A stretch of DNA of 64,000 bases from Adlercreutzia faecimuris (GTDB lineage: Bacteria > Actinomycetota > Coriobacteriia > Coriobacteriales > Eggerthellaceae): the NCBI RefSeq assembly GCF_022669055.1, contig NZ_JAJMLW010000001.1, positions 62,001-126,000 on the forward strand, read 5' to 3'. Both the position numbers and the translations under genes were made by a program. Numbering within the stretch: position 1 is the stretch's first letter; each line of letters opens with the position of its first letter. Positions 24,583-32,466 of this stretch are shown here, in pieces. The notes beneath the pieces are model-generated. The model saw only the letters and a program-made list of their open reading frames with translations. It ran no database searches and had not been told where the DNA came from.

Positions 24583-24863
24583 TGGCGATCGACCCGCGCA
24601 CCGACCCCAACGCGACGCTGGTCACGACGCCGCTGCCCAGCCAGCTGGCCCGCGAGAAGGCCGCGCGCGCCGCGGCGGCCGACGGGACGGATGCCGAGCG
24701 CGTGGCGAATGCGCCAGCCGACGGCGCGGCGACCGACGGCGCGGCCGGCGCCAAGGCGCCCGACCCCTTCCGCCGCCCCGCCAACGAGGACGACGACGGC
24801 TACGACCCCTACTCCGACCGCCCCGCCGACAACCCCCTCTTCGAACGCGACCCCTGGAGCTAG
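24579..24863 (+). CDS. Small hypothetical protein coupled to metA
   Basis: 94 residues, acidic and Ala/Asp/Pro-rich, with no membrane segment or recognised domain ('[20 protein letters not shown]' near the C terminus). The ATG overlaps the metA stop (ATGA at 24579-24582), strong evidence that it is translated as part of the operon. I do not recognise the family. Confidence 0.6.
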   Translation: MMAIDPRTDPNATLVTTPLPSQLAREKAARAAAADGTDAERVANAPADGAATDGAAGAKAPDPFRRPANEDDDGYDPYSDRPADNPLFERDPWS

Positions 24864-24891
24864 CGCCGTGCAGGCTCCCCCACCCCCCTGC

Positions 24892-24911
24892 CCCCTCCCC
24901 CAGGGGAGGGG
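24892..24911. terminator. C/G-rich hairpin after the metA operon
   Basis: CCCCTCCCC paired with GGGGAGGGG around a two-base centre, in a run of C- and G-tracts between convergent genes. A terminator or simply low-complexity DNA; no T-run. Confidence 0.35.
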
Positions 24912-25017
24912 AACAAGTAGGGGGAAGGAACCCCCTCCGAGGCGACAGACGAGAAGCGATCCACCCCCCCCCGAACAAGCGGGGGAAGCTACCCCGGGGA
25001 CGCAGCGCGCTAGCGCC

Positions 25018-26625
25018 CTACTTCCCGCCGCGGACGGCGTCGTCGGGATGGATGCTCATGGACTGGAAGCGGTGCTCCATGTAGGCGTTGTCGAAGTGCT
25101 TGTCGTAGAAGCCCTGGATAGGCGTGTCGGCCGGGCTGCCTGACAGGCGCTCGTACCAGCAGTCGAGCGACTGAAGCGTCATGATGGCGTCGGCCAGCAT
25201 GAGCGTAGCGCATACCGTCGTCACCACGTAGCGCCAGTTCCACGGGATCAGGTTCACGATGCGCAGCATCACCGGCAGCAGCAGCTTGATCCACACGACG
25301 CCCAGCACGCCCCACATCACCATGAAGATGCCGCAGGTGCGCCCGCCGATAGACAGCCACATTCCCGTGTAATCCCAGGCCACAGCGCCAAACGCGTACT
25401 GCATGAACACGCTGGTGAAGTACTCGAACGCGCCGCCGATCACCGCGCTCACGAAGAAGATGAGGATGACGTTCTTCTTGTGGAACCGGTTGAGGAACAC
25501 CGTCATCAGCACCGCGCCGATGCCGTAGATGGGCGAGAACGGCCCGAACAGCAGCCCCGCGCGATCTTGGTACTGGCCCGGGTCGACTACCAGGAAGTGG
25601 TAGACCGTCTCGATGCCCAGGCCCAGGATGGAGCAGACCACGAAGATCCAGAACAGGTTGAAGAAGTTGAGCGTGATGTAGCCGTGGCCCGTCTCGTCCA
25701 GGCCCAGCGTGCCGGCCTCGGCCTCGTCGCGCAGGTCCATGTCACGCAGCTTGCGGCGCAGCTCGCGCTCCTCGGCCAGCGACGGGTCGAGGTAGGACTG
25801 CATGGCCACAGCCAGCACCAGCAGCACGCCGTAGCCGATGAGGTAGTAGCCGATGCCCTGGAGCATGACCGAGCACAGCACGCCGACCACCAGCAGGATG
25901 AAGATGAGGTCGAGCGTGAGGGCCGCCAGGCGCCGCCGGTTGCGCAGCAGACGCACCCCGAAGAAGGCGAACGCCGCCAGCAGCAGCGCGTAGTCCACGG
26001 TCATGACTATCTGCACCACCAGGGTGGATATGCCCAGGCTCTCGATGCTCTCGGGCTGGAACAGGCGCACCGACTCGATGACGCCCCAGACCACGCCGGC
26101 CAGGTTGTACACGCCGGATATCAGGCACAGCACGCCGAGCACCTTCATGGCCAGCGGCAGCTTCTTCTTGTCGGAGGGCCCCTCGGTCTCGCTGATGATG
26201 CGCTGGCCGGCTTCCTCGATGGCCTCGCGCCTCTGCTCGACGGCGCGCTTGGCCGCCTCCAGCTCGCGGGAGGGATGGGTCAGGTCGTCGGCGATCCGCT
26301 CCACCTTGGACGCCTCGCGGACCACGGCGGCCGCCACGTCCTCGCGCAGCTCGTTGGGGTGGGCCAGCGCCTCGGCCGCCTTGTGGAGGGACGCCTCCCT
26401 GCGGCGGGCGTAGCGCTCGGCGTCCGCGCGATCCATCTCCAGCTCATGGTGCGTGGACGAGGCGCCCTCGGCCAGCCCCTCCTTGAACTCGGCCCCCGCC
26501 TCCTCCACGTCGTGCTCCACGGCAGCCTCGGCCTTGCGGGCGTCCGCGCTCACGGCGCGCTCGATCTTCGCGGCCTCCTCGCTCAGACGCTCCTCGGCCT
26601 TGGGGGCGTGATGGCGTTCGGTCAT
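25018..26625 (-). CDS. Membrane protein with PF06541-type (CmpB-like) domain and charged N-terminal coiled coil
   Basis: A 535-residue protein. Residues 1-155 are charged and helical (many Glu/Ala/Arg heptads), a probable cytoplasmic coiled coil. Four membrane helices follow, a charged loop, then a C-terminal membrane domain with 'GLLFGPFSPIYGIGAVLMTV' and 'GAFEYFTSVFMQYAFGAVAW', matching the putative ABC-transporter type IV (CmpB) family. Its biochemical role is unknown. The ATG at 26625 is preferred: GAGGAG lies nine bases upstream, while a TTG further up abuts that site. No ABC ATPase is adjacent. Confidence 0.75.
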   Translation of the reverse strand: MTERHHAPKAEERLSEEAAKIERAVSADARKAEAAVEHDVEEAGAEFKEGLAEGASSTHHELEMDRADAERYARRREASLHKAAEALAHPNELREDVAAAVVREASKVERIADDLTHPSRELEAAKRAVEQRREAIEEAGQRIISETEGPSDKKKLPLAMKVLGVLCLISGVYNLAGVVWGVIESVRLFQPESIESLGISTLVVQIVMTVDYALLLAAFAFFGVRLLRNRRRLAALTLDLIFILLVVGVLCSVMLQGIGYYLIGYGVLLVLAVAMQSYLDPSLAEERELRRKLRDMDLRDEAEAGTLGLDETGHGYITLNFFNLFWIFVVCSILGLGIETVYHFLVVDPGQYQDRAGLLFGPFSPIYGIGAVLMTVFLNRFHKKNVILIFFVSAVIGGAFEYFTSVFMQYAFGAVAWDYTGMWLSIGGRTCGIFMVMWGVLGVVWIKLLLPVMLRIVNLIPWNWRYVVTTVCATLMLADAIMTLQSLDCWYERLSGSPADTPIQGFYDKHFDNAYMEHRFQSMSIHPDDAVRGGK

Positions 26626-26669
26626 GGGGAACAACTCCTCGGAAACGGGAAAGGGTGCAAGTTCTTCGA

Positions 26670-27350
26670 TTATAGGCGAGCGGCCGCGCGGCCCATGAAA
26701 TCGTCAGGATTCAGTTGCCGGAAGTCGCGGATGACCAGGTCAGCCTCGGCAGCCAGGTCGTCGTAGGACCCGGCCAGGTCGTTGTCGTAGACGCCCACCG
26801 TGCCATAGCCCGCCGCCGCCAACGTGCGCACGGCGTACAGGGCGTCCTCGAAGCCCCACGTCTGGGCGCGCGTGGTGCCCAGCGCCTCGCGGGCCAGGTC
26901 GTACACCGCCGGCTCGCGCTTGGACGCGCCCGCGTCGTCCACCGACACGATGGCCGCCATATAGGGCGCGAAGCCCGCATGCGCCAGCCCCGCCTCCAGA
27001 AGCGGCCGGGGCGTGGACGACGCCACGGCCTGGGGCACGCCGCGCTCGGCCAGCGCCCGCACGAAGTCGAGCGCGCCGGGGCGCCCCTCGGCGCGGGTGC
27101 GGTAGTAGTCCATCATGAACTCGTCGATCATCGCCTTCACCGCGGCACCCGACGCGCCCAAGCCGAACTTCTCATGGAAGAAGTCGCCGCACTCGGGAAT
27201 GGTGAGCGTGGTGATGTGGTCGGTGTCGGCCTTGGTCAGCGTGAACCCGCCGCGCGCCGCCAGCTCGTCCTCCAGCTCGCGCCACACCCGCATCGAGTCC
27301 ACCAGCGTCCCGTCGCAGTCGTAGATGACGCCTATCTTCTTTCCCACCAT
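26670..27350 (-). CDS. HAD-superfamily hydrolase (beta-phosphoglucomutase/phosphatase-like)
   Basis: 226 residues with HAD motif I DCDGTLVDS (nucleophile Asp and acid Asp), motif II 'AVASSTPRP', and a late acidic motif 'TWGFEDALYAVRTLAAAG' with a helical cap between residues 20 and 90. It resembles sugar-phosphate phosphatases of subfamily IA; substrate unknown. The ATG at 27350 is chosen over the one at 27371 because GGCGAGG lies six bases upstream. Confidence 0.87.
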   Translation of the reverse strand: MVGKKIGVIYDCDGTLVDSMRVWRELEDELAARGGFTLTKADTDHITTLTIPECGDFFHEKFGLGASGAAVKAMIDEFMMDYYRTRAEGRPGALDFVRALAERGVPQAVASSTPRPLLEAGLAHAGFAPYMAAIVSVDDAGASKREPAVYDLAREALGTTRAQTWGFEDALYAVRTLAAAGYGTVGVYDNDLAGSYDDLAAEADLVIRDFRQLNPDDFMGRAAARL

Positions 27351-27379
27351 CGAGAACCTCGCCTTCCCCATAACGCAAA

Positions 27380-27403
27380 GCGGGCGGCCCGCAAGCCGCC
27401 CGC
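27380..27403 (-). terminator. Terminator of lysA-hom
   Basis: GCGGGCGG-type stem with a short loop, followed on the minus strand by TTTGC, 25 bases beyond the hom stop. Confidence 0.6.
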
Positions 27404-27428
27404 CGGGCTCTTTCCCTCGCGCCTCGCG

Positions 27429-28712
27429 CTACTCTTCCACCCGGATGACCGACGGGTCGGCGTGCAGCACGTCGTCCAACGCGGCGATCTCGGCGATGAC
27501 GGCGCGGATGGCGCGCTCCCGGGCGGTGTGGGTGACGTACACCACGTCCACCACGCCGTTCGTGCCCTTGCCGCGCTGCACCACGGAGTGCACGCTGACG
27601 TTGTGCTGGGCGAACACGCCGGTCATGGCCGCCAGCACGCCGGGGCGGTCGGACACGCTGAAGCGGATGTAGTACTTCATCTCCAGCTCCTCCACCGGCA
27701 GGATAGGCAGGTTGTCGGTGCAGGTGCAGCCGACGATGGGGCCCACGCCCTGCTCGATGTGGCGCGCCACCTCCAGCACGTCGCCCATGACGGCGCTCGC
27801 GGCCGGGCCCGAGCCCGCGCCGGCGCCGAAAAACATCGTCTCGCCCACGGCGTCGCCCACCACGTAGATGGCGTTCATCACGCCGTTCACGGTGGCCAGC
27901 TGGTGCGTGTCGGGGATCATGGTGGGATGCACGCGCACGTCGATGCCCTCGGGGCGGCGATGCGCGATGGCCAGCAGCTTCACGACGTAGCCCATGTCAC
28001 GGGCGGCCTCCAGGTCGACGGGGCTGATGGCGGTGATGCCGTCGGTGTGCACCTGGTCCATGACCACGCGCGAGTTGAAGGCGATGGACGCCAGGATGGC
28101 GATCTTGGCCGCCGCGTCGAAGCCGTCCACGTCGGCAGAGGGGTCGGCCTCGGCGAACCCGGCGGCCTGGGCCTCGGCCAGCGCCTCGGCGTAGTCCATG
28201 CCGTCGTCGGCCATGCGGGTGAGCATGTAGTTGGTCGTGCCGTTGACGATGCCCATGACCGACGTGATCTCGTTGGCGATGAGCGAGTGCTTCAGCGGGT
28301 CGATGATGGGAATGCCGCCGCCCACGCTGGCCTCGAAGGCGATCTCCTTGCCGGCGGCCGCCGCGGCGTCCATGACCTCCTCGCCGTGGGTGGCCATGAG
28401 CGCCTTGTTGGCGGTGACCACGTTCTTGCCGGCGGCCAGCGCCCCCAGCACCACGGTGCGCGCGAAGGTGGTGCCGCCGATCAGCTCCACCACCAGGTCG
28501 ATGTCCGGGTCGTTGATGACCTCGTTGAAGTCGTTGGTGAACAGGTGCCCCACGCCGTGGGCCTCGGCCTCGGCCGGGCTGAGCGAGCACACGCGCGCCA
28601 GCTCCACGTCGATGCCGTAGTGGCGCTTGAAGTCGTCCTTGTGGGCCTGCAGGATGTCGATGCAGCCACCGCCCACGGTGCCCGTGCCGACCAATCCGAT
28701 ACGTACCGTCAT
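27429..28712 (-). CDS. hom: Homoserine dehydrogenase
   Basis: 427 residues: an NAD(P)-binding start (VRIGLVGTGTVGGG), the catalytic region 'VNGTTNYMLTRMADDGMDYA' and 'EADPSADVDGFDAAAKIAIL', and a C-terminal ACT-type regulatory domain ('YYIRFSVSDRPGVLAAMTGV') that usually mediates threonine inhibition. It reduces aspartate semialdehyde to homoserine, feeding the metA-metY pathway nearby and threonine synthesis. GGGGAGAG precedes the ATG. It lies about 130 bp downstream of lysA. Confidence 0.95.
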   Translation of the reverse strand: MTVRIGLVGTGTVGGGCIDILQAHKDDFKRHYGIDVELARVCSLSPAEAEAHGVGHLFTNDFNEVINDPDIDLVVELIGGTTFARTVVLGALAAGKNVVTANKALMATHGEEVMDAAAAAGKEIAFEASVGGGIPIIDPLKHSLIANEITSVMGIVNGTTNYMLTRMADDGMDYAEALAEAQAAGFAEADPSADVDGFDAAAKIAILASIAFNSRVVMDQVHTDGITAISPVDLEAARDMGYVVKLLAIAHRRPEGIDVRVHPTMIPDTHQLATVNGVMNAIYVVGDAVGETMFFGAGAGSGPAASAVMGDVLEVARHIEQGVGPIVGCTCTDNLPILPVEELEMKYYIRFSVSDRPGVLAAMTGVFAQHNVSVHSVVQRGKGTNGVVDVVYVTHTARERAIRAVIAEIAALDDVLHADPSVIRVEE

Positions 28713-28841
28713 GGGTTCTCTCCCCTTCTCGCCGGGCCGGTGCCCGGTCGTCTCACTCGAATGCGCGCCGCGCGGGCGCGGGGCGGGCGGCCTCCTCTTC
28801 GCCGCCTTCCCCCTCATCGGCGGAGCGTGGCGCCCCAGCCG

Positions 28842-30197
28842 CTAGATGTCCCTCGCGTAGAGGTCATTATACGTCTCGCGACGCGTGACCACGCGGGCCT
28901 GGCCGTCGCGCACGAAGACCACCGCCGGGCGGGGCTGGCCGTTGTAGTTGCTAGCCATGGTCATGTTGTAGGCGCCGGTGCCGAACACGCACACGATGTC
29001 GCCCAGGTCCGGGTGCTGCAGCGGCATGTCGATGACCACGGCGTCGCCGCTCTCGCAGTGCTTGCCGCACAGGGTGACGATCTCGGTGCGCGGCTGGCCG
29101 GCCTTGTTGGCGATAACCGGCTCGTATTCCGCATGGTAGAGCGCCGTGCGGATGTTGTCGGACATGCCGCCGTCCACGGCCACGTACTTGCGGATGCCGG
29201 GCAGCGTCTTCAGGATGCCCACGGTGTACAGGGTGACGCCCGCGTTGGCCACCAGGCTGCGGCCCGGCTCCACCAGGAGGCGCGGCAGCGGCAGGTCGTG
29301 CTCGCCGCAGAAGTCGCGCACCGCCGCGCAGGTGACCTCGGCGAAGTCGTCGATGGAGGACGGCTCGTGGTCGGCCGTGTAGGCGATGCCCAGGCCGCCG
29401 CCCAGGTCGAGCTCCTCGATGAGGTAGCCGTAGCCGTCGCGGATGCGCGCCATGAACTCCACCATGACCTGCGCCGCCTCGCGGAAGGAGTGCAGCGCGA
29501 AGATCTGCGAGCCGATGTGGCAGTGCAGGCCCGCCAGGCGCACGTTCGGCGCGGCCAGCACGTCGGTCACGCACTTGTAGGCGAAGTCCTCCAGCATGGT
29601 GAAACCGAACTTCGAGTCCTCGCAGCCGGTGCGGATGTACTCGTGGGTGTCGGCCTCCACGCCCGGGGTGATGCGCATGTAGATGTCCTGCGTGACGCCC
29701 AGGCGCCCCGCTATCTCGGACACGCGCGCCAGCTCGATGCGGCTGTCGACGATGATACGGCCCACGCCGGCGGAGATGGCCTCCTCCAGCTCCTGCGGGG
29801 TCTTGTTGTTGCCGTGGACGAACACGCGCTCGGCGGGGAACCCGACGCTCTGGGCGCAGGCCAGCTCGCCGCCGCCCGACACGTCCAGGCACAGCCCCTC
29901 GCGCTCGGCCAGGCGCACGACCTCCTTGTTGAGGAACGCCTTGGACGCGTAGATGACGTCCGAGTTCTCGTAGCGGCTGCGGAAGGCGTCGCGGTACGCC
30001 TCCATGCGGCCCACCAGGTCGGCCTCGTCGAAGACGTAGAGTGCCGTGCCCTGCTCGCGGGCCAGCTCCACCATGTCGACGCCACCGATGAACAGGTGGT
30101 CGTCGCGCACCTCGGCGGTGCAGGGCAGCACCGCGCCCAGGTCCATGGTGGTGCGCTGGTCGGGCTGCTTGGTGAGGTCGGAGGCTGGGAGTGACAT
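28842..30197 (-). CDS. lysA: Diaminopimelate decarboxylase
   Basis: A 451-residue alanine-racemase-fold PLP enzyme. The PLP lysine is in 'VIYASKAFLNKEV' at about residue 80; 'GLHCHIGSQIFALHSFREAA', 'ELDLGGGLGIAYT' and the C-terminal 'CGKHCESGDAV' (active-site Cys) mark LysA. It makes lysine from meso-diaminopimelate. Start: ATG behind GAGAGAAGG. It is upstream of hom on the same strand, grouping aspartate-family synthesis. Confidence 0.95.
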   Translation of the reverse strand: MSLPASDLTKQPDQRTTMDLGAVLPCTAEVRDDHLFIGGVDMVELAREQGTALYVFDEADLVGRMEAYRDAFRSRYENSDVIYASKAFLNKEVVRLAEREGLCLDVSGGGELACAQSVGFPAERVFVHGNNKTPQELEEAISAGVGRIIVDSRIELARVSEIAGRLGVTQDIYMRITPGVEADTHEYIRTGCEDSKFGFTMLEDFAYKCVTDVLAAPNVRLAGLHCHIGSQIFALHSFREAAQVMVEFMARIRDGYGYLIEELDLGGGLGIAYTADHEPSSIDDFAEVTCAAVRDFCGEHDLPLPRLLVEPGRSLVANAGVTLYTVGILKTLPGIRKYVAVDGGMSDNIRTALYHAEYEPVIANKAGQPRTEIVTLCGKHCESGDAVVIDMPLQHPDLGDIVCVFGTGAYNMTMASNYNGQPRPAVVFVRDGQARVVTRRETYNDLYARDI

Positions 30198-30323
30198 AGG
30201 GGCCCTTCTCTCGTAGCGCGGCGTCGCGCGCTGTGCCGCGCCGCGGCCGCCGCCGTGTCAAACCGATGTCCGCCCATGGTACCAAGGCCAATGTTTCAAG
30301 CGTCGAACAAGCAGGGCTTTCCG

Positions 30324-30329
30324 TATAAT
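30324..30329 (+). promoter_or_regulatory. -10 element of the MoaE-like gene
   Basis: TATAAT 74 bases upstream of the start; no good -35 at the usual spacing. Confidence 0.4.
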
Positions 30330-30402
30330 ATTCGCGATAAACGTCCCCTGAACGCGCCTGACCCCGCGCACCGCGCGCCCCAGGCGGGAAGGAAGGAATA
30401 CC

Positions 30403-30801
30403 ATGGCGAAGACCGAACCCTCCGTCGACCAGTGGCTCAAGGAGGCCAAGGCCGATCCGGCGGCGGCCCAGTGCGGCATGTTCCTCACCCATAACGGCGT
30501 CGTGCGCATCACGCCCAAGAAGCAGGTGCGCGAGGGCGTCGAGGGCCTGGGCGATGTGGTAGCCGTCGAGTTCTCCTACGACGCCGAGGGCCTGGCCGCG
30601 GCCGAGGCCGAGGCGCTCACCTGGCCGGGCGTCTACTATGTGCGCACCTGGCTCAACGAGGGCCGCTGCGAGGTGGGCGACTCGCTCATGTACGTGCTCA
30701 TCGGCGCCGACATCCGCCCCAACTGCATCGACGCGCTGCAGAAGCTGGTCGGCCACATCAAGAACGAGCTGGTGGTGGAGAAGGAGATCTTCGCCGACTA
30801 G
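30403..30801 (+). CDS. MoaE-like protein (molybdopterin synthase large subunit family)
   Basis: 132 residues. The C-terminal half follows MoaE: 'NEGRCEVGDSLMYVLIGADI' and 'LVGHIKNELVVEKEIF', in which two lysines (HIK and EKE) fall at the places of the MoaE catalytic lysines. The N-terminal 'CGMFLTHNGVVR' parallels the MoaE 'GAVVTFTGKVRN' stretch. MoaE with MoaD inserts the dithiolene sulfurs of molybdopterin. The protein is a little short, and no moaD is adjacent, so it could be a diverged paralogue. AGGAAGGAA precedes the ATG. Confidence 0.75.
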   Translation: MAKTEPSVDQWLKEAKADPAAAQCGMFLTHNGVVRITPKKQVREGVEGLGDVVAVEFSYDAEGLAAAEAEALTWPGVYYVRTWLNEGRCEVGDSLMYVLIGADIRPNCIDALQKLVGHIKNELVVEKEIFAD

Positions 30802-30853
30802 CCGCCCACGCCGGCGCCCGCACGCGCACACGCACACGCTTGCCCGCACCCAC

Positions 30854-30890
30854 GAGGGGCCCCGCGCCGCCAGCCGGCGCGGGGCCCCTC
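30854..30890. terminator. Bidirectional terminator after the MoaE-like gene (stem copy 1)
   Basis: A 16-bp stem GAGGGGCCCCGCGCCG with its complement around CCAG. It lies between the convergent MoaE-like and HipA-like genes. About 30 bases of it recur at 32409-32442 on the other side of the HipA-like gene. Confidence 0.85.
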
Positions 30891-30894
30891 GCTT

Positions 30895-32304
30895 CTACCA
30901 GCCGGCGACGATGAGGCCGCGCTCGGCCGCCAGGTCGTTCACCGCGCGAATCTGGCGCGCGACCTGGCGCTGGACGGCGGCGATGAAACGCTCGTCGAGC
31001 GCGGGGTTCCACCCCAGCACCTCGGCGATGTCCTCCTCGAACCCGTCAAGCACCCCCGGGTCGTACCAGGAGAGGTCGTCGACCAGGGCCAGCTGCTGCG
31101 ACGGGTACTCGCGGAAGGGATTGCTCTCCCACTGGTAGGGCCGCGCCTCCAGCTCGGCCGTGGTCGCGCGGCTGAAGAAGCCGCAGCCGTGGTCGTAGAG
31201 GGGGGCCACCCGGTAGCCGTCCAGGCTCTCCGCCGAGCGGATCAGCCCGAAGTTATGGGTGTGTCGATCGAAGTTGGCCATCAGGAAGTCGGCCACGATC
31301 ATCTTGTCCACGGCGAGCTGGGCATCGGAAACGCCCAGCTCGCCGAGCGCTCGCAGGTATGCGCCGTGGAAGTCCCGCCCGCCGCTGATGCCGAACGCCG
31401 TGCGCACGTCCTCGGCAGCGATGAGCTCCTCGTCGGACGCGATCATGGTCGCGCACAGAGAGAAGGCACGGCCGCCCCGCTCCGTCAGCTCATAGGCCAC
31501 GAAATCCCCTGACCCGAGCAGCCTTCCGAGCAGCCGCGTGGCCAGCACCTCGTTGTATGGCTCGCGGTTCTCGTTACCCGATCCCGCCTTCATCAGGCAG
31601 TCGACGCCGTCGCGACGCACCCAGGCCTTCCCCAGCATGCCGTTGGTGGCCGCATCGGGCGAGAACGTCGGCTTCGCGCCGACCGCCGGCGGAAGGCCGG
31701 CCAGCAGCGCATCGCCGAACGCCTCCTCGTAGCCGTTCTCGAAGTAGTTCACCTCGCGCCAATCCACGTCGGCATCCCGTGGCTTGAGCCAATACTGATC
31801 GGACAGGCTGAGGCCGAGCGACTCGAACATGAGATCGGAGGCTGACCGGGCGCCGAGGGCACGCAGGGCCGTCGCCAAGTTGGGGCGCACCGCGGGGATG
31901 GAGCGCGCCGCCAGCCAGGCGGCCAGATCGTAGCGGTTGGGCTTCCGGTCGATGCGCCCGACGCCGAGGGGGCGCCAGGCGATGCCCTCACGTTCCACCA
32001 GGTCGGCCGTCTCGCCCGTGCGATGGTTGTAGGTGAAGTCGAGCACCGCGTGATCACGGCTCATCAGCGTGTAGGCGCCCAGGTTGCCCGCGTCGCGCTC
32101 CCCCATCTTGGGGCGCCCCGCGTGCGTCGGCGCCGCCTGACGGCGCGCCACCGAGGCCTCGTCCACCATCCACGCACGGCCGAACTTCTCGGCCTTGAGC
32201 TGGCCTTCCGCTATGAGGGCGCCCACGCGCCGAGGGCTTACCCCCAGCCGTCGCGCCGCCTCCTGGGTGGTTATCAACGCCGCCTCCTCCTCGCAGACCT
32301 CCAT
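30895..32304 (-). CDS. HipA-like Ser/Thr kinase-fold protein with N-terminal HTH
   Basis: 469 residues. Residues 10-55 form an excisionase/MerR-type helix-turn-helix ('LITTQEAARRLGVSPRRVGA'). The C-terminal two-thirds is HipA-like, with the catalytic loop NFDRHTHNFG (Asp and Asn) and the metal-binding 'APLYDHGCGFF'. HipA kinases phosphorylate targets such as aminoacyl-tRNA synthetases and cause dormancy. The HTH is fused rather than supplied by a separate HipB antitoxin. Start ATG 32304 with a weak GGCGAG site. The upstream DNA is AT-rich with palindromes, and the gene lies between duplicate terminator stems. Confidence 0.82.
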   Translation of the reverse strand: MEVCEEEAALITTQEAARRLGVSPRRVGALIAEGQLKAEKFGRAWMVDEASVARRQAAPTHAGRPKMGERDAGNLGAYTLMSRDHAVLDFTYNHRTGETADLVEREGIAWRPLGVGRIDRKPNRYDLAAWLAARSIPAVRPNLATALRALGARSASDLMFESLGLSLSDQYWLKPRDADVDWREVNYFENGYEEAFGDALLAGLPPAVGAKPTFSPDAATNGMLGKAWVRRDGVDCLMKAGSGNENREPYNEVLATRLLGRLLGSGDFVAYELTERGGRAFSLCATMIASDEELIAAEDVRTAFGISGGRDFHGAYLRALGELGVSDAQLAVDKMIVADFLMANFDRHTHNFGLIRSAESLDGYRVAPLYDHGCGFFSRATTAELEARPYQWESNPFREYPSQQLALVDDLSWYDPGVLDGFEEDIAEVLGWNPALDERFIAAVQRQVARQIRAVNDLAAERGLIVAGW

Positions 32305-32390
32305 CGTCTCGCCCAGTTTATCATTCTGAATACGGAATAGTTTATATCTTTGTAACTATAGAAAATTATTCCTTATGAGGAATGGTTTCT
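32305..32390 (-). promoter_or_regulatory. AT-rich operator/promoter region of the HipA-like gene
   Basis: Two ATTC...GAAT inverted repeats: ATTCCTCATAAGGAAT (minus strand, about 32370-32385) and ATTCCGTATTCAGAAT (about 32324-32339). They flank an AT-rich stretch containing TATAAA. They look like operators for the fused HTH domain. Confidence 0.5.
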
Positions 32391-32408
32391 CGCGCATCCA
32401 CATACGCG

Positions 32409-32442
32409 GAGGCCCGCGCCGCCAGCCGGCGCGGGGCCCCTC
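32409..32442. terminator. Terminator stem copy 2, beyond the MmgE/PrpD gene
   Basis: Same CCCGCGCCGCCAGCCGGCGC centre and right arm as the stem at 30854, here 25 bases after the MmgE/PrpD stop. Confidence 0.8.
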
Positions 32443-32466
32443 CGCGTTTGCCCGCCGGTGCAGGCG

